Assembly: GCA_021464415.1 (NCBI GenBank)
Contig: CM038467.1
Coordinates: 17,509,127 to 17,573,126, forward strand
DNA: 64,000 bases
Direction of reading: 5' to 3'
Source of the DNA: Lonicera japonica
Taxonomy: Eukaryota; Streptophyta; Magnoliopsida; Dipsacales; Caprifoliaceae
Positions within the stretch are counted from its first letter, which is position 1. Every line of letters begins with the position of its first letter. The translations under genes and the position numbers were made by a program. Shown piece by piece: positions 34,313 to 46,388 of the stretch. The notes under the pieces were generated by a model. The model was given only the letters and a program-made list of their open reading frames with translations, had not been told where the DNA came from and searched no databases.

Positions 34313-34690
34313 TCAAACAAACCAACTGTCAAGAAAATTAGACTGAAACTGCACCATAACAAGCAAGACCAAGATCAAGGCGGCCACCCCCCACGGTGAG
34401 CTTCCCTCCTGCGGGGGGTGGTAGGTCCTCCTCCGGTTTCCCCAAAAGACCCACTCTGGGTTCTCAATAGTGGACACCCAACGGGCAGCAAAGAGTAAGA
34501 GTAGTGGAGTGACCATTAGCAGCCATCCAAGGTATTCTTCGGAGCTTTCAACAATGGACTCGTACAAAGAGAACCATTCGAATCCTAGGAAGAGAAAAAT
34601 GAGTGCTAAGATTAGGAGAACTGGGTATGGCAGAGGATCTAGCTTCAACACCTCCATTAGTGCCGAGGCTCTGCTTCTTCTGTGTGACAT
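34313..34690 (-). CDS. Small plant membrane protein with SPWGVA motif, copy 2
   Basis: A 125-aa intronless protein beginning MSHRRSRASALMEVLKLD. It has three hydrophobic segments (about 21-40, 51-70 and 102-118), a basic NRRR loop, the motif SSPWGVAALILVLLVM and a terminal FLDSWFV. I chose the ATG at 34690. The upstream ATG at 34795 would add 35 residues, including a lysine run encoded by the poly-T tract at about 34716-34737, which looks like 5' UTR. It is homologous to the gene at 31332-31760 by layout and motif; function unknown. Confidence 0.7.
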   Translation of the reverse strand: MSHRRSRASALMEVLKLDPLPYPVLLILALIFLFLGFEWFSLYESIVESSEEYLGWLLMVTPLLLLFAARWVSTIENPEWVFWGNRRRTYHPPQEGSSPWGVAALILVLLVMVQFQSNFLDSWFV

Positions 34691-34795
34691 TATTGCTTGC
34701 TTACTTACTGGTCCTTTTTTTTTTTTTTTTTTTTTTCTTCGTTCTTGTTTTGGAGTAATTTTGGGAGGTAGTTGAGGACTCAAGGCCCTGATCAA

Positions 34796-35182
34796 TTTAT
34801 AGCCGATGGGTTTGTGTGACTTGGTGTGTTGGGGACCGTTGGATTAAGATGTGTTGGGTAATTTCAGACCCTTGATGCTCTGTTTCTTTTGAGTTGTACG
34901 TCGACTGGTCAAACGCAGAAAGGGACCTCTGAAACATTAGTTTGATGTTAATCCTATAGTTATTTGATAATTTTAAGCCTCATTTTAATAGTAACATTAA
35001 AAAAAAAAAAATTATGTAATTTTTTTTTTAAAAAAGATTAAAGTAAATGATGAGATTAACTCTTATTTTTTAAAAATTTTAATGAAAAAAATTCTTTAAT
35101 GGGTGATTTTTTTTTGTTTTTTAACAAAATAAATAAATAAAAGGCATATATTCATTAATATGAGCCTTATAATTTTGAGGTG
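34796..35182. other. Spacer upstream of the second membrane-protein gene
   Basis: It should hold that gene's promoter. Only AT-rich sequence with A and T runs is visible. Confidence 0.4.
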
Positions 35183-36585
35183 TTTTTTTTTTTTTGAACT
35201 AAAAAGGGGGAATATATTAAAATAAATCAGCATTTAATACATCAGAAATAAAAAGAGGGGGGCACCCCACCCACCTCTCCTGACCAGTCTGAGAACATGC
35301 CGCCCTAACTATGCAATGAGCAACGCTATTCGCTGATCGATAAGAAAAAATTGCCTTACACTGATCAATGTCCCTTAATAAGGACTTGCAGTCTGAAATA
35401 ATAAGCCTAAATGAGGAGTAATCTATGATGTCACTATTTAGCGCTTTGATGGCAATTTGCGAGTCAGATTCCACCTCCACCTTTCTGACTTGCAGCTGTT
35501 TGAGCCAGCTCAAAGCTTCACGCACTCCCAAAGCTTCTGCCACATGGGGCAAATGCTTTCCTAAAAATGAACCTTGAACCGCAGCAATAAAGATCCCGTT
35601 AGTGTCGCGGAGAACAGCCCCATACCCACCTCGGAACGGGTTAGAAAAGGAACTGGCATCTACATTACATTTTACCCACCCCGAAGGAGGTTTCGTCCAC
35701 TTGTCGTCTCGCATTGGGACTGAATGAGTAGGCTGGGTAGTAGACGTATTAGCCGATTTCCATTGTTGCAGCAGGTCAAGTGATTTAGAAACAATACGGT
35801 GAGGCATGTCGGTTTGATTGTTCCATACTTTATTATTTCGATTCTGCCAGACTCCATAGGATTGCAGCAGCTATCTCCACCTCCTCCTTTGAGCATCGAG
35901 CACGCAAATTGTTCCACCAACCTATCATCGAGATATTAGAATTCGACTGATCGCCAATGGGGGAAGCCCTCCAAACCTGCCTAGATAACGAGCAAGAAAT
36001 AAGGCTATGAAAATCATCTTCGTCCGCACTATGACAGATGGGGCATTCAGCGTCTATCTCTACGTATCGGCTTTTCAAAGCGCCTTTTGTGGGCAAGCAC
36101 CCCGTAATAGTACGCCAAATAAAATTACGAATTTTCGGGTGTACTTTGAGCTTCCATACCGAGTTCCAATTGGTAACTGCCCGAGTAGCCGTCAATGAGT
36201 GAGACTGCAAAAGATGGTCGTACCCACTCTTAACCGTATAGCCTCCATGCTTCTCTAGATACCACATCCAACAGTCGTTAGCTGGGGAATTAGACAATGG
36301 AATTGATAGGATTTGCTCCCTGTCCCTTTCATTAAACAACTCATTCAACTTACTGATGTCCCATTTATTACGCCCTGCACACATCAGGTAATCCACAGTA
36401 GTGGATTCAAAACCACTCGGACAAGGAGATTCCACAAACGGGTTCTGTTTATCTTGCATCCACGGGTCACCCCAAATCCGAACCTGAGAACCTGAACCAA
36501 TACGCCAACAACTGCCTTCGCCAATAAGTTGCTGAACCAATTCCTGAAACCTAGTAAATTTCATAATAATTGTAGATGATGACAT
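35183..36585 (-). mobile_element. 5'-truncated LINE (non-LTR retrotransposon) remnant
   Basis: The minus strand encodes the end of a plant LINE ORF2. First comes a zf-RVT region (36585 to about 35835) with the CPICHSADEDDFHSLISC zinc motif and WRTITGCLPTKGALKSR. Then comes an RNase H domain (about 35720-35217) with the motifs WVKCNVDAS, HVAEALGVREAL and VESDSQIAI. The two parts are in different frames, split near 35840 by an apparent one-base loss. The 3' end carries a poly(A) tail, seen as a T-run at about 35183-35194. The reverse transcriptase and everything upstream are missing, the usual result of incomplete reverse transcription. It is a dead copy. Confidence 0.85.
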
Positions 36586-36824
36586 ATTGACATCCTAGAA
36601 GCTCTATCATTTAGTTTCTTAAAGTTACGAACTTAAAAATTTACTTATTTTGTAATTTTTTCATTTTTCCAACAAAACATTAAAATAAGTTAACGTATGA
36701 ATCAAATAAATTTAAATATACAATTTGTAAATTTAAGAAAGGTCGCTAACCATCACCGGAAGTTTTATTTTCAGTCGTGTTTTGTCACTTTGAAATTGGA
36801 CACTATAAAAGGATACTCCAACTT

Positions 36825-36926
36825 ATAAGAGCATCTATAGTCAATATGACGTATTAGCAATATATACCATCTGGTATAAGAGCATCTATAGCCGGTATGA
36901 TGTGTTAGTAATTTATATCATTCGGT
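36825..36926 (+). repeat. 51-bp tandem duplication, diverged
   Basis: Two adjacent units beginning ATAAGAGCATCTATAG (36825 and 36876) are clearly related but differ at several positions. Confidence 0.6.
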
Positions 36927-36958
36927 ACAAAAGTTAACCCACAAATTTATAACACTAA

Positions 36959-37196
36959 GGGCTCGTTTAATTCGGGTATTAAAAAGTGAAATGGAATTAT
37001 TAATACAATTTTTTTTATAATATCTTGTTTAGTTCGCACAAATGTGATGAAATTATTAATACCGAGATTAACTTAATACCAGTCTTTGTGGTATAATTTA
37101 ATACCAAGGGGTGGTATTGTTTATCCGAGATTAACAAAAATGAATCATATATTTTCAAAAATGCCATTATTGCTATAATATTTTCCAAAATGCCAT

Positions 37197-37237
<41 letters not shown>

Positions 37238-37473
37238 TATTAATAATAATAATCATCATCATCATCATTTTTTTGGTTATTCAAAAATATAATCCCGTAT
37301 ACGAGTTACAGAACCAAACATAGGATTAAAATTAGCACGAAATATCCCAGTATTAATACTTAATGAATCAAACAGGGTATTGGTATTAAATTAATATCAT
37401 AATTAATAGTCCAGTATTATTAATACTAGTATTATTAATCCTACTGACCATAATATCTGAATCAAACGAGGCC
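36959..37473. mobile_element. PIF/Harbinger (Tourist-like) MITE
   Basis: The inverted ends GGGCTCGTTTAATTCGG and (complement) GGCCTCGTTTGATTCAG enclose 515 bp and are flanked by TAA (36956-36958, 37474-37476). The interior holds (CTA)n at about 37196-37237 followed by ATA and ATC runs. Confidence 0.75.
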
Positions 37474-37539
37474 TAAATGTATAAAACATACGGTTAAGTT
37501 GTAGAGGCCTAAATGTATAAAACATACGGTTAAGTTGTA
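37468..37539 (+). repeat. Exact 36-bp tandem duplication at the MITE edge
   Basis: Two identical 36-bp units, 37468-37503 and 37504-37539. Each starts with the MITE terminus (GAGGCC) and TAA, so the duplication happened after the MITE inserted. Confidence 0.75.
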
Positions 37540-38478
37540 GTCTTACATGCAATATTTTAACTCATATAAATTTGTCCCTCAAGTAAACCAATTGCGCTGA
37601 AATTGGAGTACAGTATCAATTGTGAACAGTTCACAGTTGATGTTAACAGATATTATACGGAAAACCATGATGTATAATGGGAGAAAGGGTCCGCGGTTGC
37701 AATTTTCTTTCCAGCTTTAACTTGCAGCAACAAGTGTGACTTAATCATCTTGTAAGTATAATTTTTTATGGAAAAAAAAAAGACGACAATATAGCCAAAA
37801 TAAACAATTCAAAAGTACGACGTTCACCGACAGTCCAGATACCTCTTGGCTCTTATATAAAGATTCTTGTAGCAAAGACACGAATACTGAACCAAGGAAG
37901 GTGGAAACATCAGCATTAACTGCAAAGCATCATTTCGTATTACAAAAACATTCATGGATGTACAAGCTGGTAAACTTTTGACTGCTCAACTAAATATTCA
38001 TCGGTGTCTTACCTGTCCAGACCATAATTATCATCGTTTTATAAATAACATGTGAAATATGCCACTAGAAATTTTCATCGGCTGATACAGTGAGGAAAAA
38101 AAAATAACCGTTATATGGCTCCTGTGCTGGGTTGAGGTTTAGAGAATCGGTCCCTTGATGAAATTGTTGCTCAGTTGACTGCTTGCTCCTATGCAGTATC
38201 ACTGCCGTCAAAACATACTCGCTTATCATTAGTAAATGTAGATGCGAAGGTGCCCAAGGACTGACCAATAGCTCCCCTAGCCAATCCATTAACATCCGCA
38301 AAAATATGGATATTATAGAGGGCTGTCTTTGCGAAAATTCCTCAGCCATTGGATTTTAAAAAATCCAACATATATCAGTGACAGCTGTTAAGGGTCTCCA
38401 CTCTCCGAAGTCATTGTTGCTTTAGTTCCGTGTATCACTGGTTACAACATGCGTGATAGTTGGTGATAACAAAACCCA
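37540..38478. other. 3' flank of the Urb2 gene
   Basis: Probably 3' UTR near 38478 and spacer beyond. A 94-codon minus-strand frame at 38065-38349 has no recognisable content and lies after the gene's stop codon. Confidence 0.4.
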
Positions 38479-41400
38479 TCAGACTTTTCCTTCATATTGG
38501 AAATTTAGTTTGTAATCATTCTGCAAACTCGCCAGAGTGCTTCTACAAGGACCCTCTACAAAATCAAATGGACCAGTAAGAAAAGTGAGGCTGAAATAAG
38601 TCCAAATGGTCCATAACCCATAATCAAGAAATATAGCATTCGAGATTTGTGCATTACCTCCAAATACAGTATGAATATGCTGAAGATCATCTGCTGAGCA
38701 AGCGTCTATTAGAGCATACACACCGGGTCTCAAAGCTTCATCTATTTCCCTGCAATGTTTGTGTATACCATTTTCTACTATTAGGCTTGGAGGTTTAACA
38801 GAGTTGGACAGAAAGGTATATATGTAAATGGAGACTGCGATATACAGTAGTCGTATGGAAAATAGAAGTTGAAGCTGAGATACTATTCACCACCTTCTGA
38901 TTCCACTTTTAAGGGGACCATATCCTGAATAAATCCATATGTAACTGGATAATAACTGGAAACAATGCTGGCCAAGGATGTCCTTCTGCTGCCGTATCTG
39001 AAAAGGAAAGACCTCTTTCAGAACACATACAAAGAAATGTCAGCAGCCCAATAAATTTCTCTCACAAAATTAGTTTGTTCGCAGAACAGATACAAACTCA
39101 CCTCTTCATATATTCTTCGGAGAAAAGAAGCACATTTCACTCCATCATTCACTTCCCATGCAAGAAAACCTTCTGTCACTGCAGAATCACCATCCACCAT
39201 CTCCAAACAGTGAAGGAGAACACCAACTGAACTTTCAATTAGAGCAATGCACAACTGACTCTCCCTGCAGTTAACAAAAAATTAGTAGAACAAACTTATT
39301 ACAAAGTATCAAGAAGAAAGAAGAAAAGTACCTTTTGTGATGCTTAATAACTGTACACAACAGCCGGCAACAAGCAGCATATAGGTCTATTGAAAACTGC
39401 TGATCTAGAGAAAAACTGTTCATTATTCCTACAGAATTGGTGCTTTTAATATCCAAGAACCACAAAGAATTGGATTGAGAAGGATTTTTCGGGATTCTAA
39501 GCTGGAGGAAGTTTTGAAAAAGTCCTGAAGGTATACGCAATGACTGTCCAATTTGGCAGCTATCCATTTGGAACAGAGCATGTTTTCCAAGAACTCTGGT
39601 CAGTACTTCAACACACATGAGAATGACTGCTCCTGAATCAGGATCAGCATTGGGAATAACATTCGCATGGAAGATTTGGGAGCCCTGCAAATGAAGGATT
39701 ATGTTGAACAGACAAGCAACTAAGCTTTGTATGTGTCTTCTAACCATGCTCAAACGTTTGCTTCCTACAATATTTAGAAGAAGACGTCTTCAGTAATTAA
39801 TATGCAAATAGGTTGGTACAGTCATACAGGAAATATCTACCAATAAATAGCTACATAGATTATTGAACCATGCATAAAAATTTAAAGTAAACATCATTGT
39901 GATGAATTTTACAATTTTACCGAATGAATTGATAATCTCTATCTACTTCGATTTTACTTGAACTTCAATTTATTCATACAACTTTTATTAACTCTACTTA
40001 CTTTCAATATTATTTTATTAGAAACAGTTAGGTTTCAATTTATGTTTATGGTATTTCAATCATCTTCATCTATTTGACTTCTAGTTATGATTTGTCATAG
40101 ACTCTTATTAACTTACTAGTTTTTGTGCACGCGCGTTGCATGTGATTTTAGTGCTTGACAAATATCATTAAATCCATTAATAAATAAATATAAATATATA
40201 TATATATAACTAAGAATTGCATAATTAGTATGAAACAAAAATGATAACAAATAAACAAAACATAGTATCAAGTGTAAAATTCATTTGATTTTCTTTACCG
40301 ACCTAAAAGCCTTGTAATTTTAATACGATCTATTAAATAGTTTACTTCTTGGGAAGTTTGTTATGAAGTTATATAGAAGTCTTATACAAAACACATAATT
40401 TAACGCAAATTCTAACTTGTTTAATTATTTTAGACAAATAAAGTAGAGTTTAAATTTATTTGGAATACTAATATAAAAATATATGGAGTTATACACTTAT
40501 AGTCTTATACTATTTTCTTTAATGTAAATCTAGCTTAAAAGTTTTATTTAATTATTTTAACAAAATAGAGTAGAGTTTGAATTTATTTGGAATACTAATA
40601 CTAATATAAAAATATATGGAGTTATATTGTTTCATTTAATGTAAATCTTAAAAATCTTTTGTATAAAATCAAGGGGCATATTTGTCTTCACAAAAAAAGG
40701 GAAAAACACTTAACTTATTCATACTTTTATATATAGTATAGATAGATATAGATTTACTTTAAGATTATATTTATGATAAACATGTAAGTAAATATTCTCC
40801 AGATTCAAGTTCCTATGATGGGTTGGTATAAAAAGAAGGAATTGTCAGAAACAACTGCAAAATGCTCAAGGTAGTCCCTACAAATGCAACCTGAACCAAA
40901 ATAATGTCAAAAACTTTAGAAGAGAATATACATTAAAAATTCTACAAAGATCACAACGAACACAAATTGAAATATAGACATGATTATATAGTTACTACCT
41001 TTAACAAATTCCATAATCAAATCCAAGCAGTCAACGCCAGCCGCAACAATTGAGGAAACGTTTCCACCATCTAAACTTCCAGTACATACTTCGTAGTTTA
41101 TCATACAACCTTCCTGCACTCCAACCAGTGCTCTCTCTACAGCCTGGATTGCAGATAAAAGATGCAACTCTGATGGTTTCTCCACAAAAATTTTGAATGA
41201 AATCCTCAGCCTAGCTTTAAACTCATCTAAGCAGTACGGTCCAGAAGCTAGAGTAGATTCAGATAAACCCGTCAGAGAATTTAATGTCTTGGTCCCTAAC
41301 TCAGTCCCATGAGATGCTAGAGTAGCTCCTTTTCCCTGTAAAGAAATGCATTTTCCTATTGCCCTCAAGTGCAAGTCTATCAGCTTGGCATACACATTTC

Positions 41401-44400
41401 TAGAGAAGGTAGAATTGGCTGAAGGAAAATGACTTCCTAACTCTTCAAGAAACTTTACAATTCCATCTAACCAAACAAAAGAAAAGGGGTGTGGTGCCTT
41501 GGAGTTGTTTGCAAACTCCATTAGCAAAGCTTGAGAAATGCCGATAAAAACAGGAACCAAACTTGACAAGGAGGTGCAGTTCATACGCAAATTTAGCCTG
41601 ATAATAGCAGCAGAAGCGATAAATAGCTGCCTGAGGAAAAAAGCCACTTCAAGATTTTCACCTTTTAAGAAGCCCTTCAGAAAAGATTTCTTCAGACTTT
41701 TTTCATCGAACGACAAATCTACCTTGCTCAGGATACTGTCTGCATCTACATGTTTGCCCCCCAATAAATCACCATCATGCTCTGAATTTGCTAAGTTTTG
41801 GTTCAAACTATCATCTTCAAGAACCAATGCACATAAGAAGTGACTTGCAAAATCTGCAAATGTATTTACGCAAATGTTGATTTTGTAGGGGGGCTCAAAT
41901 TTCCGCCTTGGTAATTTAGTTTCCGAATTACAAGTTTCTGTGGCTATCTGATCCAAGGCAGATGCTAGGCCCCATAGAAATCCCTGAAAGCAAGAAATGA
42001 CTGAGATAAGTTTTTTCATTTCCTCATCACCGACACAAACTTCAATTTTCCCATTATGAAGGGAGTCCTTCAGAGGAATGAGCAAGTTTCGCGTGTACTC
42101 GCTTACAGCCTCTGCTACAACAACCACGCCCTTCCATTCATCTATATCTTCAGAAAGATTGAATATACTGGAGCGAATTACCGGTATAAATTGATATTTG
42201 CATAATGTCAAAAACACATATGATGTGTGATCCATCAATGAAAAGATTATATCTTTAACTTGGGTGGCACCATCTTCTGGAAATGTGTATTGGAGTGCAA
42301 CCACTGCAGACAATGACTTCAAAAGCCATAGAACGGGAAATGAATTGGCCTCGATCCTCTCTTGAGAAGATGCCATTATTAGATTCTTAAGGGCTCTCCG
42401 GCAGAACATAAACAATCTGAAGAGTTTGTAATGATCACTCGAATGTAATGCACCATGATTGTCCGATAAAGTGCCAACCAGAAGCCTGGATATACAGGGA
42501 ATTTGTAATCAAGAAAATTTGTATATATGTGTGCGTGTAAAGAATTTCATGCTACCACTGAAATATTCAAAACTAGAAAAGCAAAAAAATAAAATAGGGA
42601 TTTAATATATTATGTGCTGTAGGCACACGGCACAGGTTAACCCTAGTCATAATATAATAGATAGCATATATGTGTGCTGCACATCAAGTGCATGCGTGTG
42701 TGTGTGTGAGAGAGAGAGAGAGATACCTTTCAAGGTTGAGAATACAAGTAGCATAAAGTAAGAATGATTTAGAACTCATATATTCTTTTGGCATCCAACA
42801 CAAAAAGTTGAGCAAACTCTGACAATTTCTAAACTCCTGAGGAATAGAAGGGAAGGATTTTCTTTCAGTGCCTGAAATACCAACTGATGAGTTTTCAAGT
42901 GCATGTAAAGCCTCTGTCCATTCAGGTGGTGACTTCAAATCAACCTCTCGAAAGCTGCTAAATATTGGAGATACGGCTTTCTCCAAAATCTGGCAAAAAC
43001 TTGATTCCATATGCCTGCGAACAAACTAGTAAAAAAAGAGAGAGTATGAACATCACATGATGCAATGATTCCAACAAAATATAAGTATAACACTAAGATA
43101 GTAGAAAACCAACAATTTAGTTTCAAAATAATGTCGTACTCTTTGCTCATACAGAGCAGCATCACTGAGAAGTTCAAATGAGACTTGATGAGTATTGACT
43201 CTGTTCAAGTTGCCAGGTTCACTAGGGCTGCACTTATCAGAATCATGTAAACTGTTTACAGAGTGAAGAGAATTCTGGATTAAAAGTGAGAGGAACATTT
43301 TTAACTTCTTCTTAGCAGCATGAGTGCTCCAAATATCAATATTTTGGCAAATAAGCCACCAGATTGCAGAAGAAAACGACTTCTCGTCCATAGCACCAAC
43401 ACCAAAATCCCACCCATCACTCTGAGGCTGCACCCAAGGAGATATATTCCCATGTGTTGCACCACTAGGGGAGGATATAGACTCTTGGTCTTTAGCCACT
43501 AATGGGAGGGATCCCATCATGAATTTGGTCACACCTGCAGCCTCTTCCCTCAGATCAGAGACACACCTTTTCCACTTTTTACTTTTTTTCCGATCCAGTG
43601 ACAACCCATCATCATCTGTCAACTTGGAGCTGATTAATTTATCATTACCCTGCAGCAGATACTCAAAGGACTTAATCAGCCGATTCAAATCAACAAGCCT
43701 CTGAAGAGCCATCGCATTTAATACGTAAATCAAGGCAGAGCAATTTGTAACAGTGACTTTAAGACAAACAGCTGAAACAGCTTCTGCTACTGCAAGAAAA
43801 GAAGCCGAAGGCTCTGCAATCCAAGAAAAGTAGCCTTCATTCGTCCCCCCAGTTTTCTCCAGCCAATCCCGACCGGAATAACCTGTAAATGAGTCACCCA
43901 TCACATCAGAGATCTTTTTTGACGTTTCTGGAGGCACAAGGCTGATAATTTGGCGGTGTAAACTTCTGCACGACATGTACAAACGAAAGAAGAAAAGAAC
44001 AAACCAATGAGTGCACAGATACTCATTTTCATGCTCATCAAATGTTCTCCCCATAACAGTAGATAGCAAGTTGTAAACACCATCTGGCTGTATAGATACC
44101 ATAATACTCATACTAGGGCGTATAACTGCCATCAGATCCTTCAATGAAACTCCTACAAGAACACTGTTACCTGTGGTGACAGTAACTGAATCTAGAATTA
44201 GACTATACACTTCAGACAAACCTCTTCCCAGAAGTTCTGCTGGCAGATCCAAGCACATTGAGCTATAGTTTTCGACATTCACTTTTATCCACTCAAGGGA
44301 TTCAGAAATATCTGCTGTTAACTTTCGAATGCATCCATTTGCTTGACCTTCTGGTACAGACTTAATAGCATTATAAACGGAAAGCCTCAACTCTTGTGAG

Positions 44401-46388
44401 CATAATATCATCCTCAACAATTTTGCGCATGATTCATAATATAATGAAGGGATGTACGACATTGATTTTGCATAGCGTATTTGATGATCTTGGACAGAGA
44501 ATACCAAACGTCGCACTGCTTTACACAGTGCAAAAACAGAACTATTCACCTACATCAGTTGAATATATATGATCATTATACGAAATGAATCTATCAATAT
44601 AAAGACCTTTCTATGATTTATCAAAATAAACATTATTGAAATTTGAAAGAAGCTGCACTCAATCAGATTCAGAAGTACACTAACCTGGCGAAGTTCACTG
44701 TATAATTTAATAAGCTGGCATCCTAGGTGAAGTATCTCTGATGTTAACAATGACTGATGCTGCAAATCCATATATGAGAGGCCAAGAGCAGCGTACGAGA
44801 ACATTGTAAGCCATAAGCTTTCCAAATCATCTCCAACAACATCATATTCAATCTCCATTAAGTACCGTAAAGCAACAATAAGCTCCTTGGCAATTACGTT
44901 TAACACATCCTTTTGTGTTCCCTTATCTAAACCAAAAGTTGATGGCAATAGTTGATTTATTTTGGCAGAAAATGAGATAATCATATCATAGACCATCTTC
45001 AAGAAATTAACACAAGCACCTTCGGACGTATCCTCTGTTCGTATATATACCTTTTCATGCATAAAGCTAAAAAGTACTTTATTGGTGGATTTAAGTATGC
45101 AATGGACATCCAATAACATAGGTCCAATTTCCAGTTCAGCGCGAAGATAAGTATCGACCTCATGTAACAAAGGTTCCATAATCTGCACAAAGAAATCAAA
45201 GAGGGACTTACGCGTTTCTGCATTCATCTCCGAAACTCCCCTCTGCTTTCTAAGGCAGTGAACATATAAATGATACAGCTCTCCTACACCACCTAATGCC
45301 ATTGAATTTCTCCCAACCACAATATTCTCAAGCTTATCAAACAAGTGCCTGTGATAACTTTTAATAACAGTTTTCATAACTTTTGGTCTTCCATCTTCAG
45401 AGGCTTTATACTTGCTTGCACTTTGTAGACCCATAAATCCATCAATGTGAGTTGGGTGGAACAAACCCTGAGATAAAACTTCTTCAAGCATCCTCATTAA
45501 ATTTCTAGTCAATTCAACAATATTCCCATCCATATCAAGATGTAACGCATCCAGCAAATGCAACACAGGCTCAAGAAGCTTATCTATGAAATCATGGAAT
45601 CCATTTTTTCGAGTCGGGTGGACCCTCAGAAACTTGGTGAATGGCTCAAGTACAACACATAAAAACTGCAACACAAAGATGCTTGCTTTACCCCCATTAA
45701 ATTTGTCTTTGACCAAAACTTTCTGAACAAGCTCAAGCACAGTACCAACCGTCAAAATCCATAACTCAAGATTCTCATTTGAAACCCCACTATGGGATGA
45801 GAAAACATAAGAAACACAATCAAGCACAATGTTGTACAATTCAAGCTCTTCACCACCCAATTCTCTAAATAATGCATCCTTGGCAATACAGTGGATAACC
45901 CTCAAGAAATCTCGTGAAAAACTCAATGAAACATTCAGTTTCAAAGACTCTTCCAAAGAGAACTTGAGAATATCCCAGCATCTATAATCCAAACAAGACC
46001 CATTGACTCCAAACTGAGGTTTATCATCTCCTTCAACCCTAATTTTCTTTTCTGAAGAAATCAACAAGGACTGAATCCAGTTGCTGAGAAAAACTACTGC
46101 TCTTGAATCGCTAACAGTCTCTGATTTTTTACTAATTTGATCCGCTTCTTCATTGACCCTTAACTTCACATAACCATATGCAAGTTCGACCTTTTGAAGA
46201 TCAATATCTTTGTTCCGGAGTGATAAAATTAACTGCAGATTCCTCCAAGGAGGCTCATCTTCGAGTTTTTGGCTTGCTTCACTATGTTGTGTCTCTTCTT
46301 TTGCCTCTTTACTTTTTCTCTCCAATACTTCTTGGTCTTCAGTGCTTCTTATCTTTCTCTTCTTCATCCTCTTCGTGGAATCTCCCAT
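38479..46388 (-). CDS. Urb2/Npa2-family nucleolar pre-rRNA processing protein (nine exons)
   Basis: Minus-strand exons: 46388-44685, 44549-43114, 43014-42727, 42485-40999, 39764-39332, 39264-39102, 38997-38894, 38749-38658, 38555-38479. Phases agree and give 1927 aa. The protein is long, helical and leucine-rich with a basic start (GDSTKRMKKRKIRST) that looks like a nuclear or nucleolar signal. I place it in the Urb2/Npa2 family by its overall character, plant-typical length and C-terminal region (exons 5-9, for example RPGVYALIDACSADDLQHIHTVFG), which matches the conserved C-terminal block. In yeast, Urb2 acts early in 60S assembly with Npa1, Dbp6 and partners. Intron 4 contains a Helitron; intron 3 starts with a microsatellite. 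Exon 2 ends within AAA-TT before gttggt; a downstream GT was rejected because it breaks phase. Confidence 0.85.
40115..40742 (-). mobile_element. Non-autonomous Helitron in Urb2 intron 4
   Basis: On the minus strand it starts A|TCTATACTATATATAAAAG, the common plant Helitron 5' end. It ends CTAGT after a short GC-rich hairpin (TGCAACGCGCGTGCA), the CTRRT-type 3' end. Length 628 bp, no Rep/helicase coding. The base after CTAGT is A, not the expected T, so the 3' border is slightly uncertain. Confidence 0.6.
42703..42723 (+). repeat. (GT)n(GA)n microsatellite touching a splice donor
   Basis: A compound dinucleotide run ends two bases before the donor of Urb2 intron 3 (minus-strand G at 42726). 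On the transcript the intron therefore opens gtatctctct followed by TC and AC repeats. Confidence 0.75.

Noticed and set aside
34691..34795. N-terminal extension of the second membrane protein
   Set aside because: Encodes a lysine run from a poly-T tract; its paralogue has no such extension.
35183..36600. Target duplication of the LINE
   Set aside because: No convincing matching flanks could be read; only the A-tail is clear.
38065..38349. 94-codon minus-strand frame after Urb2
   Set aside because: Lies beyond the Urb2 stop, no splice link keeps phase, no domain.
43053..43113. Urb2 exon 2 continuing to 43053
   Set aside because: That would run into the intron; the GT at 43113-43112 is the one that keeps phase with exon 3.
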